Source: Cordilura impudica (lineage: Eukaryota; Arthropoda; Insecta; Diptera; Scathophagidae). Taken from it: a stretch of DNA of 64,000 bases. A program made the translations under genes and the position numbers. Numbering within the stretch: the first letter of the stretch is position 1; every line of letters begins with the position of its first letter. The notes beneath the pieces were generated by a model that was given only the letters and a program-made list of their open reading frames with translations, had not been told where the DNA came from and did not search any database. This document shows, piece after piece, positions 10,828 through 22,300 of this stretch. The stretch covers positions 127,786,582-127,850,581 of the forward strand of contig OY821518.1 in assembly GCA_963682025.1 (NCBI GenBank). The letters run 5' to 3'.

Positions 10828-10987
10828 CTACTATGTGGTTAGGATATATTAAGTTTGAGGTGATGTTTGTAACTGCCAAAAATATTGGACTTTTATCCAT
10901 CTTTTATTATACGGATCGACTTAAAAACACTTTCTGAGTCGATTAAACGATGTCCGTCCGTCCGTCCGTCTGAGTGTTATGAATACA
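10828..10987 (+). mobile_element. Truncated helentron-like copy A3 inside T1
   Basis: 5' fragment of the A family: ACTATGTGGTTAGG, TGTTTGTAACTGCCAAAAAT and the tract GTCCGTCCGTCCGTCTGAG. The 3' hairpin and tail are absent. Confidence 0.65.
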
Positions 10988-11341
10988 AAAGTTGGTCGTA
11001 CCGGTGCACCGCGGTGTATTTTTTTGTGTGTCGGTAGTGTTGTCAGGAGTTGTTAAATACTTATAAAAAAGGGTTGAGATATAATGCGCTTAATTGTTAC
11101 AGGTACATTTACATAGGTATCTTTCAAAAACATTAATAGTCTGAATTAGAGTTGTATAGTTTAAATACCTGACAAAATGGGAAACAATTTAAATAACAGG
11201 TAAATGGTAAAAAAAAAACTATTGCGACATAGCCCTTTAAGATATGAGCAGGTATGCTTCACCTTTTAAAAGGGGTTAGGGTGTGGGTTTTTTATGCTTC
11301 TAAAAGTGGGAATAAAAGATAAAAATTTTTATTTTACATAA

Positions 11342-13332
11342 TTGCAAGAAAAAGTATTTATAATAATGTTTCCACAATTATTATTCATTACAATTTGTGC
11401 AAGGGCTAAGTACTGTTACAGAGATCTGGCTGATATTTATTTTCAACGAAATGATGTAGACTATGTAATTTTGCACATAGTGAGCAACGACTTCTTTAAG
11501 AATTGTAACCTAGAAGACATTGAAATGCACAAAGGAAAAGTTACTAATTTTGCATCGAATTTGAAAAGACGGTACATTGAATGCTTTCAAAGCAAGGCAA
11601 AGATGTACAAACGTTACCAAGAATGGTTAATAAAGGAACTTATTTTTGAGAGTGCATCTACAACTGCCAACGAAAGTGGAAAAAAGGGTGGACCAGCAAA
11701 ATTAATTGGCAGATGTAGTGAAAGATCTCGAAGGCGCAAGCTGGAGAATATCAATGAAGAAATTTCTCAAAGAATTATTAAGGATTAATTTTTGCACCAA
11801 ATTCAACCACCCCAAAATAAAAAAATAAAATTGAAATAATTGAAAAAATAGTAGAAGCGAGCCCAAGGCGCACAAAGAGGATTTTGAAAAGCATTCCTAC
11901 ACCAATTGAAGATAAGAAACTTACGCCGGAAGAAGCGTTCGCCCTATTTTTGGATTTGAAATTGACCAAAAATCAATATAAGGAATTGCGGAAGCGAACC
12001 AATGAAAAGAATTGTGGGATTTTTCCAGAGTATCGAGATTTAGTTTCTTCCAAAAAAGAATGCTTACCTTCACAATCTGCTATTAGTGTCACTTCAACAT
12101 CAACAGAAATAAAATTGCAAGATCTCCTTGAACATACAGCAGAACGATTGCTAAATACGCTTGAGACTGATCATTTAAAAAAAATTGGTAATGGCAGCAT
12201 TACTTTAATTTCTAAATGGGGATATGATGGCTCCTCTGGTCTGAAACAGTACAAGCAATTTAATGCCGAAAATTCATCAGATGCTATTTTATTTATGGTA
12301 TTTTTCGTTCCATTGCGCTTAACAAAAAGGTATAGCGTCTTATCAACAAAGTATTGCTGACCAATAAATTTGAATTCAAATAGGAAACGAAAGATGTTAT
12401 AACTGAAGAAGTTTAAAAAATAAAAGATCAAATTATGGAACTTCAATCAGTAATATTTAAATTTGATGACCAAGACATTGAAGTACATTTTAAAATGTGT
12501 CTCACAATGATTGATGGAAAAGTTGCACAAGCTTTAACTGGAACAAAGTCAACGTCAAGCTGCATTATATGCCAAAAGACATCAAGTCAATTAAGCCAAC
12601 CCCCACCAGAAGACGATAGTTTTAAGGAAGCCCACGAATTTGGAATGTCCCCCCTTCATGCTAGAATACGTTTCATGGAGCATATTCTTAAATTGGGTTA
12701 TGATTTGGAATTTGGTCCGTTAGGCGAAAAAGTGAGAAAAAACAAAGAAAGTGAAGAAAAAAGAAGGCAAAAAAAAAACAAATTCAACAAAAATATCTAC
12801 AAATGATGGAAATACTGCAAGGAGATTTTTTTCCGATCCGGAAACTGCAGCATCTATCACAGGTGTAGATCATGAATTAATAAGACGATTCAAAATCATA
12901 TTACAAGTTCTAGCATGCAGCAGAGAGATAAATGCAAAAAAATTTGGAGAGTACGCCAATAAAACAGCTATACTTTATAATGAAAAATACTCTTGGAGAT
13001 ATATGCCATCCACAGTTTATAAAATTTTGTACCATGGGGAACAAATAATTCAAAACAATATGCTACCAATAGGAGATTTATCTGAAGAAGCGCAAGAAAA
13101 AAGGAACAAAGGCAACAGATTCTTTCGCGACCACAACAACAAGAAAATGTCCAGATGTTGTACTAATGAAGACCTTATCGCTATTTTGTTGTGCACTTCA
13201 GATCCATATATGTCCAACATTCGTCAAAAATGGAAAATTACCTCTATTGAATTAGACGAAGAAGCTAAACAACTTCTAGAAGATGAAAATCAAGGCTATT
13301 TAGAAGAAATTTTTACTAAAATTGGTTGATTT
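11342..13332 (+). pseudogene. Transib transposase (RAG1 core-like), broken, T1
   Basis: Four plus-strand segments in changing frames (11342-11788, 11884-12360, 12435-12806, 12751-13329) together cover a Transib transposase. The first is the Lys-rich N-terminal region. The second ends with KWGYDGSSG (first catalytic Asp, like RAG1 D600). The third has MIDGKVAQALT (second Asp, like D708) and CIIC, half of a zinc site. The fourth has NDGNTARRFF and LSEEAQEKRNKGNRFFR with the catalytic Glu. The usual PPTLHKxLxHG reads PSTVYKILYHG, so the first zinc His is Tyr. Stops occur near 12381 and 12413, and one frame change lies in an A10 run at 12769-12778. There is no ATG at the first segment, so an upstream exon may be missing. 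Confidence 0.8.
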
Positions 13333-13959
13333 AAAGTACTTTTTCGTTACACTAACAATAAGTTACACTTTTTTTATATAGTTAAAAAATTTTCTTGATT
13401 TAAAAATTTATATATTTTGTAAATTTACAATAAAAATTGTTATATTTCATAAATTTACCATAAAAATTGATATAGAAATATTTAAAAAGACAATAAAAAA
13501 AATTTAACTAAAGCAAAAACATGCGAGTTTTTCATTGAAACTTCTCTATCTTGAACCAAAAGGTAACTTTTACGTACGCTGCTTAACCTTTGGCCCTTGT
13601 GCACATTAGGACTAAAAAGTTTACGGGGGCCAAAGCTTGGCATTTTCTGAAAAAATTAACTTAAAAAATTGTTAAAAAGTATTAGTTGTAAAATTAACTG
13701 AAAAAATAAGACATTATATTAAAAAAACCTATTTTTACCTCTTAACACTTCACTTTTGTACTAAAATTCAACTACAAATGAAAATGTATTTTAAACACTC
13801 CGTAATTTTTTTATTTTCGGTCGAGAATTACGTTTTGTAGCAAAACTTGAAGGCTAAATAAAGTCTCACCTAGCAAACAAAAAAAACCGCATATCAAAAT
13901 ACCAATCCAATCAAAAGTTACAGATTTTTCACCGCCTTCTCGTCAAATGGTCCACTGTG

Positions 13960-14580
13960 CGGCGGCTACGTTAAATAGTGAATTTCATTTCTGTTCTATG
14001 AACTTACAGATTTTCTAGTCTAGTAAGACAGAACTAATTAAATTTTTCAGACAGGACTTAATTCTTTCTATATAAGACACGATAATTGTTTTTATAACGA
14101 AAAATTATAATAGAAACTGACCGAAGACAAAAGCACTTAATTGAAAATTTAATTGGTATACGAATTGGTTTTAAAGTGGAAGTCGAACACAAAATTGGTT
14201 GTAATGTGGAGGGTATCAAAGATTTGCCACAGCCCTTCAAAAGAAGTTTTTTGTAAGAAAAAATGAAACTCCTGGAAATTTCAGTACAATGAATAGGTAT
14301 TTGCATAGACAAAATCTTGTATTTAAAAAAAAAATTTTAAGATATTTCTCAATAGTGCTACAAAAAAAAATCTCAAAAACATAGATACTAATTTTATATA
14401 GAAAACTTAACAAAACTCTTATAATATTTTGTTTTAAATATTTCCTAAATTAAGTCATAAATTAATCGGATCATTCGTTCGAATTTCTTTTTACTTATTC
14501 TATTACGGAAAAAGTAACTTGGGCCCGAAATGTTGTCCGTCTTCTTTAAATTATACTGTGAAACATTATCGGGATCAATA
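13960..14580. other. AT-rich spacer with a helentron B tail remnant
   Basis: No gene. GTGGAGGGTATCAAAGATTT at about 14203-14222 matches the tail of helentron-like family B but lacks a clean hairpin and the CTTACTTGTTT end. Confidence 0.4.
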
Positions 14581-15360
14581 TCTGGGGTGGTAAGCAATTC
14601 CAAGCCAAGGTGAAAGTATCTGACCAGTATAGTAAAACCGCTCAGGCTTTGAAGTTCTCAGGCCAAACTTTATTGTATGACCTTTTATATTTTTGCCCCT
14701 TATCTTGATGGTTGTTTGCTTAGTTTTTCAGGTAAAAACATTAAATTTAAAGCGAAACATGGTAGTGTGCAATTTGAAAGCTGATTAACTGCTTAAGCAA
14801 ATGAAAAACCTTCGGTTCCCATCGCGTATAGAACAGAAACGAAAGAAACATATGATGCACTCGGAACTATTTAAAATTAGTTAACTGAACTAGAAATGTG
14901 TTGTGTATACCTTTTTAAAGTTATAATTCGTAGAACTCGAGGAAAGACATTATGTTGAAAAGAGAACTTGCATTTTTGCGTATTTCATTGCTACATGTAC
15001 TAAAATATTTTGAATTGTTTTTAACTTTATTTTTTCAGCCAGACACTTTGCGTTAGTGTCAAGTTATTGGCGAAAATTATTTTAAAAAAGGGAAAAAATT
15101 ATCATTCTTTGTGATTTCATTCCACAAAATTAGACCAACTCGTTTTTTTTTCATGGATATATTAATAAATATTATTTATATAAGTCTTAGCTCCAAATTT
15201 GCTCAGTATTCAAATAAGAAATCATCAAAGGTTCTTGACTTATAGCTGAAAAACTAAATAAAAAAAAAAGTTATAAAAGTTTAGCCTGAGAGCGCCAAAC
15301 GTTTTGGAAGTTTTAGTACTGATACTTTCACCCCGACTTGGAGTTTTTCACCCTCCCTAT
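14580..15360. mobile_element. MITE-like element family F, copy 1
   Basis: About 780 bp with imperfect terminal inverted repeats. The left end carries CCAAGCCAAGGTGAAAGTAT and the right end, reversed, CCAAGTCGGGGTGAAAGTAT; both then share a CTCAGGC motif. The interior includes TTTGCTTAGTTTTTCAGG and a TTTTTTTTCATGGATATATTAATA block shared with 39756-40250. No coding capacity. Confidence 0.55.
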
Positions 15361-15591
15361 ACCCCCAGAATTGCTGTTGCACAGTGTTGTTGATCAAAAT
15401 ATTAATTAAATGATTAATTTTGCTTTCTGGCTTGATTCAATTAAAAATGTGAGAGTGATCAGCCAGGAACATACAAAAGCATGTGTCCTCCGTTAGAATT
15501 TTTAGTAAACAAAATAAAATAATATCAAGAAAAAAGTAAATATGCAGCATTTAATAACAGTTTTCGAATTATTGCGTTTCTTTCTTGTGTT

Positions 15592-16083
15592 TTGATTTGT
15601 TGTAGTCGTCAAAACTTAATTAGTGCGAATTTGGCGTTGCAAAGAAAGGTTGTCCCCACAATTTGCATTGAGCGTCACTTTTTTATAATTCAAGTAATAT
15701 TACTAGTTTTCAATTTGCATTTAAATAAAATAAATAACATAGGGAAAGTACAAAGTTTAATTATTACAAAAGTGAAGAAGCGAAAAAAAAAATCTATTAA
15801 AAAAAGTATGCATTTGCGTAGTTTTTGTGAACACCATGGTAAGGGCGCGATAAAATTTCATGAGCGTCACGCAAATTTTTTTAAAAGTGAATATATTAAA
15901 ATTGAAGTTGACAATCATTGTTTACATGGTTTCAACTCATTTTTTTATAATTTGTGAATTTGAGAAATAAATTGCCTACGAAAAAAACCAAAATAGTCAA
16001 AAATTTCATAAGCATCACTTTTGATATATATTGCTTCATAGCTTAAAATGCTTCATTTTGATTTTATTTTTTAATTTTCAAGA
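15592..16083 (+). other. 5' flank of D1 with repeated GAGCGTCAC motifs
   Basis: TTGAGCGTCAC at 15668-15678, ATGAGCGTCAC at 15860-15870 and ATAAGCATCAC at 16008-16018. Similar motifs occur 3' of the D1 gene. A frame of 121 codons here is Lys/Ile-rich, low-complexity and unsupported. Confidence 0.45.
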
Positions 16084-16831
16084 GTAAAACAACAACGAGA
16101 GAAAATAAAGCTCGATAAAGCGCGTAATGACGAATATAAAAGAAAGAAGAAAGAAAGGTATAATCGTGGTATATTTGAGTTTAATTTTTATTGTTACTGA
16201 CTGATTCTGTTTTTGAATAGCAACGAGAAACGGATGCAAAGAGGGGACATGCCGAAAAAAATGGTTCAGCGTGAGCGAGCTAAAAATAGAGAATATGTAC
16301 GTGCGACGAAGTTAAAAAAAGCTGTCAAACGTTAAATGACCGATACTTTAAGTAGTACAATTACTCAAGCCCATGGATTACCGGAATTTATAAGCAATAA
16401 AAAGGAAGAATTGCCAGCAATACCAACTAAATTTAATGAGAATACTTCTGAAAACAAAAGATTATAAAGGTATAATAAGCAGCTAAAAACAAAAATCGCG
16501 AATTACAATTACTAGTTGACCGTTTAAATGCTAAACTTAAAGTTGCTGAAACAAAGAACCAAAAGTACAAAAAAAAAAATTACAAAGATCTAAAAAACAT
16601 ATTAAAGATACCAAAAGCTTAAGTTCGATTGTTCGGGATTCAAAGGAAACTTTGAGTCTTTTAAAACAGAAGTATACTCAGGAAAAAAAAAAAACATTTG
16701 CTCAGTTATGGCTTCTAAAATTTTAAAACGTTACAGACTAAAAAAAATACTGGACAATGAAAAAAAAAATTTGCTGCAACCACTGCCCAGAAGAAACACA
16801 ACAGTAAATGATTTTCTTATGAGGGACGACG

Positions 16832-19800
16832 CACATTGGGTTGAAATCGCAAAAAATGGAGATTAATTGAATAATGAAAATGAAGTTTTTTAAAAAATAC
16901 TTATTACTCGATTAAAGAGTACTAAATTCTACATCACTACCGAAAATTTCAATGTCATATGTTTTTTACTTTTCTTGCTACGTCGCCTTAAAGTTAAGAA
17001 ATTTTTAAGTTTTTTTCTAATAGTTGTGAAAATTGAAATTTGTCATACTTTAAAGCTAAATATTTTTATTTTTAACAGTCAAAAGTGATACTTTTATTAT
17101 GGAATCTTCAACGTCAGGTATTTTAACGTAATTAAAAAAAAAAAAAATTTAACAAAAAATATGTAGAAATATTTTTAACTTTTTTTTTTTAAATATGCTT
17201 AAATTTGGGCTATTTTTAAAATATATGTGGAGTTTTAAATGGGAATAGGCTAAAATTGGGTAAAAGTGTAAATTGTGTATTAAACTGTAGTATGTAAGCT
17301 TTCATATTTATAAAAAAAATGTTGCGCGTTTTTGCGCCAATTAAATATATTTAATAAATTAAAAAAATAGCCACTCATAAAAAAGCGGTTCTTGTTGTCT
17401 TTAATTTGTTTTGTTCTCGTTTTCGTTGTTATGATTGTTATTGTTGTTATTTTTATACTACAATTTTTTTGTTTGTTGGTAGCAGTGTTGCCATAAGATA
17501 AATATGAAATAGTGCTAGGGCATTTAAAAAAAGTTGCTAAACAGCTCTTAAAAATTAATTAAAGGCCCTGCAGAAAAAAAACTAGTAAAATTACTAAATA
17601 CGCAAAAAATGAAATTATTTAATTTAGAAACAATAAAAAAAAGTTTTAAAAAGAGCTAAACATAAATATAGCAAATTTTAAAAATGTTGGTTGCTAGATT
17701 GTGCTAGATCTAGCACCCAAGGTGTAAAAATGGCAAGCCTGGTTACTAGTTATTCGTTATTTTTGTGTTTGTGAAAACGTCAAATGTACTGAAAGTGCTG
17801 TAAAGTTTGTTATTGGGTAATTGGTACAAACAAATACTTTAAGCTTCTGATTTATAATATGCTACTGTCTAAACTTTTTAGGAACAAGCTCCAAAACAGT
17901 ATTTTTCTCTCGTCAGAGTCTTTACGATATTTTTCGGAATGCAGACTCTTTGCTATTTAAAGAAAAAATTAATATTTTGAAAGAAGAAATAATAAAACGT
18001 ACAAACCCTGTTGATATGAAAGATTTTCAAACTAAATTTAATAGTTACGTTTTTGATTTTAAGAGTCGATGGTCTAAATCAAATAGACATGATGGCCGTT
18101 TTTGTAGAGATAATAAAAACTGGTTAGATTCTTCCATCTCATTTGTAGTGCACACAAATAAAAGAGGCCGCAAAGAAATGGAGTTTGATGAATGTTCATC
18201 AAAAACAAAAACAAAGAAATGCAAGGATATAAGAGATAAGTCATCGCTGTCTGTGTTAAGCTATGCCACTCAAATGAGTTTACGAGCTTCTGGCCATATA
18301 GAAGCATCTAAAATATTGAAAGATGTTACTTCTTCCCCATCTAGAGCTGCAAAATATAAGGCAAGTTTGACATCACAAGAACGTGCAAAACAACTAAGTG
18401 CAGAATCTGCGCTTATAGTGCTGGCAGAAGCAAAGCTTACTCGTAGCAAGTATAATGTGATTAGAAAAGCTGGTCCGGAGAAGTTTCCTTCTTACACAAC
18501 CGTCCAACAAGCGAAAAAAGATTGTTACCCAATGGAAGACGCAATACGAGTAACCGAAACAACAGCTCAAATAAGTCTGCAAGCTCTTCTTAATCACACT
18601 GTTGAGCGTTTAGTTTTACTGCAAAAAGATGTTATTGCCACCTTATCTGATTACGAATTGTCAAAAATTATCTTATACACAAAGTGGGGATTTGATGGAA
18701 GCTCCGGACGCAGCTCATACAAACAAGCTTTCCATGGTCATGGTGCAAGTGACGCAGCGGTTTTCATAACGTGCCTTGGTCCACTTAGAATGGTGTGTCA
18801 AAAAAAAGTTATCTGGCAAAATCCTCGCCCATCATCAACAAGATTTTGTAGGCCATTAAAAATTGAATTTGTTAAAGAATGTTTGAGTGTCTCCACACAA
18901 GAAAAAAAAGGGTGGATGAAGAGATAAATGAGCTTGAAAATTCTCTAGTATTCACAGAAGACAGATCTGTAAGCGTAGCTCATAAGCTTATGTTAGTAAT
19001 GGTAGATGGAAAAGTTTGCAATGCACTCACAGACACAAAATCAACCCAGAGGTGTTATTTATGTGGGTCATCCAGTAAAGATTTTAATAATGTGGAAAGA
19101 ATGATCGCCAAGGAGGTAAAAACAGATACGTTGGATTTTGGTCTATCTATATTACATGGTTGGATTCGTTTATGAATGTCTTTTACACGTGTCGTATAAA
19201 TTACCAATAAAAAAATGGCAAGCTAGAACTGATTCCGATAAAACAATAGTTGCTGAAAACAAGAGACGAATTCAAACGGAATTTAGAAATAAAACTGGTC
19301 TTATTATAGACCAACCAAAACCCGGCTTCGGCAATTCGAATGATGGCAACACGGCTAGAAGATTTTTTGAAAACGCTAGTATATCAGCAGATATAACGAA
19401 AATTGATTTTGAACTAATTGAAAAGATGCACACAATTTTAATTGTTGTATCTTCTGGTCATGAAATCGATGTTGAAAAATTCAGGCAATTTTCATATAAT
19501 ACAGCTCGTCTTTTTATAGAGAAATATCCGTGGTTTAACATGCCTCCTACTCTGCATAAGTTTTTAATACATGGTCCATGGCCAACTGTCAGAAGAAGCA
19601 CAAGAAGCTCGAAATAAGGATTTTAAAAACTACAGAGAAAACTTTTCGCGTAAATGTAGCCGGGAGGAATCGAATCGGGATATACTAAATAGGTTTCTAT
19701 TAACCTCAGATCCAATTATTTCTGGAAAAATGAAGTTAAATAAAAATAAAATAAAACACCTCCCAAAACCAGCAGTGCAGCTATTAATTTCGCCGTCAAT

Positions 19801-20370
19801 TTTGCCGACAGAAACAGAAATCGCTTATTATATAGATGACGATGATGAGGGTGACGGTGTCGATGGATGGGAATCTGAAGAGTTTGGACATATATTCTAA
19901 AAAAACAGGTTAGAAACACTTTACAAAATAAAATGTATATATTTTTGCTACTTTTTCGATAAAAGGATATAAATATAATTTTCATTTCTCGAATAATATA
20001 GGAAAACAGTATAAAAACCAAGAATAACATCAACAAAATGATTCAATGACTAGACAAGTGTGGGACAAAATGGGTTAAAGTTCCAAAATTGTCATTTTCA
20101 CTTGGTGGTGTAAGGTACAACACTCATAGCAAATTTCATCAAAATCGGATGTCGTAAGGCTCTCCAGTTGCTTGATTTGAGAAATATTAATGCAAATTCT
20201 TTAATATAATATTAGTTAAATTAAATAAATAAAAAAAGTTCTCTTCAAAAGTATACAATATTTTTGTTTTTTTTATAACTTATGTATAACTAATCCAAAA
20301 AAAATACTACCTAATCAATTAGACCCTTCGTTGAATTAATCTCCATTTTGGGGAAATCGAACCCACTGTG
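16832..20370 (+). mobile_element. Transib (RAG1-like) DNA transposon T2, nested in D1
   Basis: Terminal inverted repeats of about 40 bp: left CACATTGGGTTGAAATCGCA from 16832, right (inward) CACAGTGGGTTCGATTTCCC from 20370. Both continue with AAAATGGAGATTAATT. A perfect 5-bp duplication CGACG lies at 16827-16831 and 20371-20375. Length 3539 bp. An A-rich block (CAAAAAATG/CCAAAATGG) lies 11-12 bases after the heptamer at both ends. The insertion interrupts the D1 reading frame. Confidence 0.92.
17884..19900 (+). pseudogene. Transib transposase (RAG1 core-like), T2
   Basis: The main frame opens after a plausible intron acceptor (TTTTTAG at 17875-17881) with no ATG, and runs to 18927. It holds the basic N-terminal region and KWGFDGSSGRSSYKQ (first Asp). 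After a shift in an A8 run (18902-18909), 18911-19175 encodes MVDGKVCNALTDTKSTQ (second Asp) and CYLC. After a second shift near 19172 come HVSYKLPIKKW, PKPGFGNSNDGNTARRFF and MPPTLHKFLIHG (H-x4-H zinc site). A deletion near 19575-19585 then removes the PEIITNALLPIG equivalent. LSEEAQEARNK (catalytic Glu) and an acidic tail (DDDDEGDGVDGW) end at 19900. This is the least damaged Transib here; all catalytic blocks remain recognisable. Confidence 0.85.
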
Positions 20371-21662
20371 CGACGTTAGTAGAGCTTGCGCTGGAAAGAA
20401 AGAAAATAAAAATAAAATAAAAAAGCAAAAACGATATCTGTCTAATACGATGAAAAATCTGTACAAAATGTTTAAATCCGAGAACAGTAATATTAATATG
20501 TCCTACGTAACTTTTACGCGGCAAAAACCTTTTTTTATAAAAAGTCCTTCTATTTCTGACAGAAATACCTGTGCTTGTATGGATCACGCCAATATTGATT
20601 TAAAGGCCTCGAAACTATTTCTACAAAAAGCTCTTGTTGAAAGAAATCCTGCTCAGTTAGTTAAAAAAATTATGTGCGATGTGAGTCGGCTTTATGTCGA
20701 AAAAAAATTTTATAGGCTCAACTAACAGTTCAGATGAATGCAAATGGTTTCAATGGGAGTCTGTTACGGAAAAAAGATTAAATAAGAAGAGTATTTCCCA
20801 AGATAAATATGATTTTAAGGTCATGAAAAAGGTTGAAAAAGTTTCAACAGTACCTAACTTGGTGAGTGAGTTTCAGAAAGACATGCTGAAGTTTAAAAAA
20901 CATTACTTTAATGTTCAAAATCAGTACAGTGCATATCGTTTTTGCAAGGATAATTTGAGCGAAACAGAAGTTTTGATTCATATAGACTTCTCCGAAAACT
21001 ACATGTGCAAACTTTCAGAAGAAGTGCAATCATTTCACTTTGGTGCTTCGCGAAACCAAGCATCCATCCATACCGGCTTAATTTATTTAAAAAAATTTGA
21101 AAAGCCCGTGAGCTTCTGCACGATTTCTTCGGATTTAAATCATGGACCCGGTGCTATTTGGGCCCAGAAAAACAATTTTTTCTTTTTCTGCAATCGAATA
21201 TTTGACAAAAAATTTACATGCGCATTTTTTGAGAAATCTCATGGAAAAGGTGCAGCAGATGGAGAAGGTGCTGTCGTGAAGCGAACAGCAGATTCGCTTG
21301 TTGCTCACGGAGCAGACATATTAGAAGTAGAAGAATTGTACCACTCGCTTTTAGGCAAAATTGATGTGAAATTGTTTTACGTAAGCCCAAATCAAATTTT
21401 CAACATCAACAAAACATTGCCCACAAATTTAAAGACAGTTAAAGGCACGTGAGATATTCACCAAATAATTACAAAATCCAGAGGTGAATTGATTTACAGA
21501 TCTCTCTCGTGCTTCTGCAACTTAAACCTCTGGGGGCCCGGAAATTTATGCAACTGCCACAAACTTAATTCGAAAGTAGTAAAAATTTATGAGAATGAAA
21601 AAAAACAAAGCCGCTTGAAGTTTATACAGATTCAGAATAAGAATTCGAATGGAAATTTATAA

Positions 21663-22300
21663 ATCAAATTAAGTTAAGTTATTGTTTTGCGTCTAATATT
21701 TACATATGTGTATAACTTTCTTCAAGAATTTCTTCCTTTTTTCCATTTTTGTTAAAGACATCAAGGAATATGTACATGTTTAGTTTTGTATGAAAATTAT
21801 TATTTTGTGAAGATTTTTTTGTTTGTTTTTATTTATTTTTTGTAAAAGAATAAATTTTTTTCGTTAAACTTTAAATTTGGCATTGTTTCTTGTTTACGTG
21901 CAACAAAATCTCTTGATCGTCACAAAATATCTTGACCGTCACACTTAGTTTTTTTTCCCTTAAAACGCTTATAATTGCAGTTTTTTTTAAATACATTGTT
22001 ACAAGCCTATTATTTTGCAAGTAACATCCAAGTTCAAGTCTTTTCTTAACAAAAATTAACATATTTTCATCTTAAAATTTTAAAATAAATAGTCACTTAA
22101 AAAAAAAAAATGAAAAATCAAGGTGAATCGTGATTTTGTGTTTATAATCGAAAAGGTGATTTTCGCAAAAGTCAATCTTGAGAAACAAAAGAACATCGTA
22201 GTATGCTAGAATTTCAAATATTTCTGCATTTTTAGCGATTTTTTATACATATTTGGTGTGTGACGCTCAAGATAGAAATCATAGAAAACCTAAAAAAAAT
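21663..22300 (+). other. 3' flank of D1 with repeated CTTGANCGTCAC motifs
   Basis: CTTGATCGTCAC at 21912-21923, CTTGACCGTCAC at 21931-21942, and an inverted copy GTGACGCTCAAG at 22260-22271. They match the motifs upstream of D1. No open frame of note. Confidence 0.45.

Larger units (their letters stand above)
10286..13959 (+). mobile_element. Transib (RAG1-like) DNA transposon T1
   Basis: Terminal inverted repeats of about 28 bp: the left one at 10286-10313 starts CACAGTAGACCATACTTTGA and the right one at 13932-13959 reads inward as CACAGTGGACCATTTGACGA. Both then share GAAGGCGG, followed by AAAAATC. Target duplications are CGGGG/CGGCG, GC-rich and 5 bp long as known for Transib. Total length 3674 bp. 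It contains one broken transposase gene and a nested helentron fragment (10828-10987). Confidence 0.85.
16084..21662 (+). pseudogene. D1: uncharacterised DFSEN/HGKGAADG transposase-like gene, interrupted by T2
   Basis: Coding remains at 16084-16831 resume at 20376-21662 after removal of T2 and one copy of its CGACG duplication: MRDD on the left joins VSRACAGKKE on the right in frame. The N-terminus is a basic, Arg/Lys-rich region (REYVRATKLKKAVKR) with an intron at 16158-16220 (GT...AG, 63 bp, frame kept). The C-terminal half has RNTCACMDHANIDLK, HIDFSENYMCKLSEEVQSFH, SRNQASIHTGLIY, SHGKGAADGEGAVVKRTAD and a Cys-rich tail (SCFCNLNLWGPGNLCNC). The SDGxxxQYKN block present in D2 is deleted between GAIWA and QKNNFFF. 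Damage: stop at about 16333, frame change in an A8 run at 20700-20707, and a TGA for Trp at about 21450. Similar proteins are widespread in invertebrate gene sets without a known function; an RNase H-like transposase is my inference. Confidence 0.65.

Noticed and set aside
6857..13959. A RAG2-like partner next to the RAG1-like genes
   Set aside because: No kelch-type repeats seen on either strand; Transib elements are known to lack RAG2.
15378..15384. CACAGTG at 15378 as a further Transib end
   Set aside because: The flanking 5-mer is not GC-rich, there is no matching partner end, and T2 ends are explained at 16832 and 20370.
15592..15957. 121-codon plus frame upstream of D1
   Set aside because: Lys/Ile/Phe-rich, no ATG (opens at a non-ATG codon), no domain, and it overlaps the repeated GAGCGTCAC motifs.
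20336..20587. 83-codon minus frame across the T2 right end
   Set aside because: Antisense shadow of the D1 coding sequence and spans a transposon boundary.
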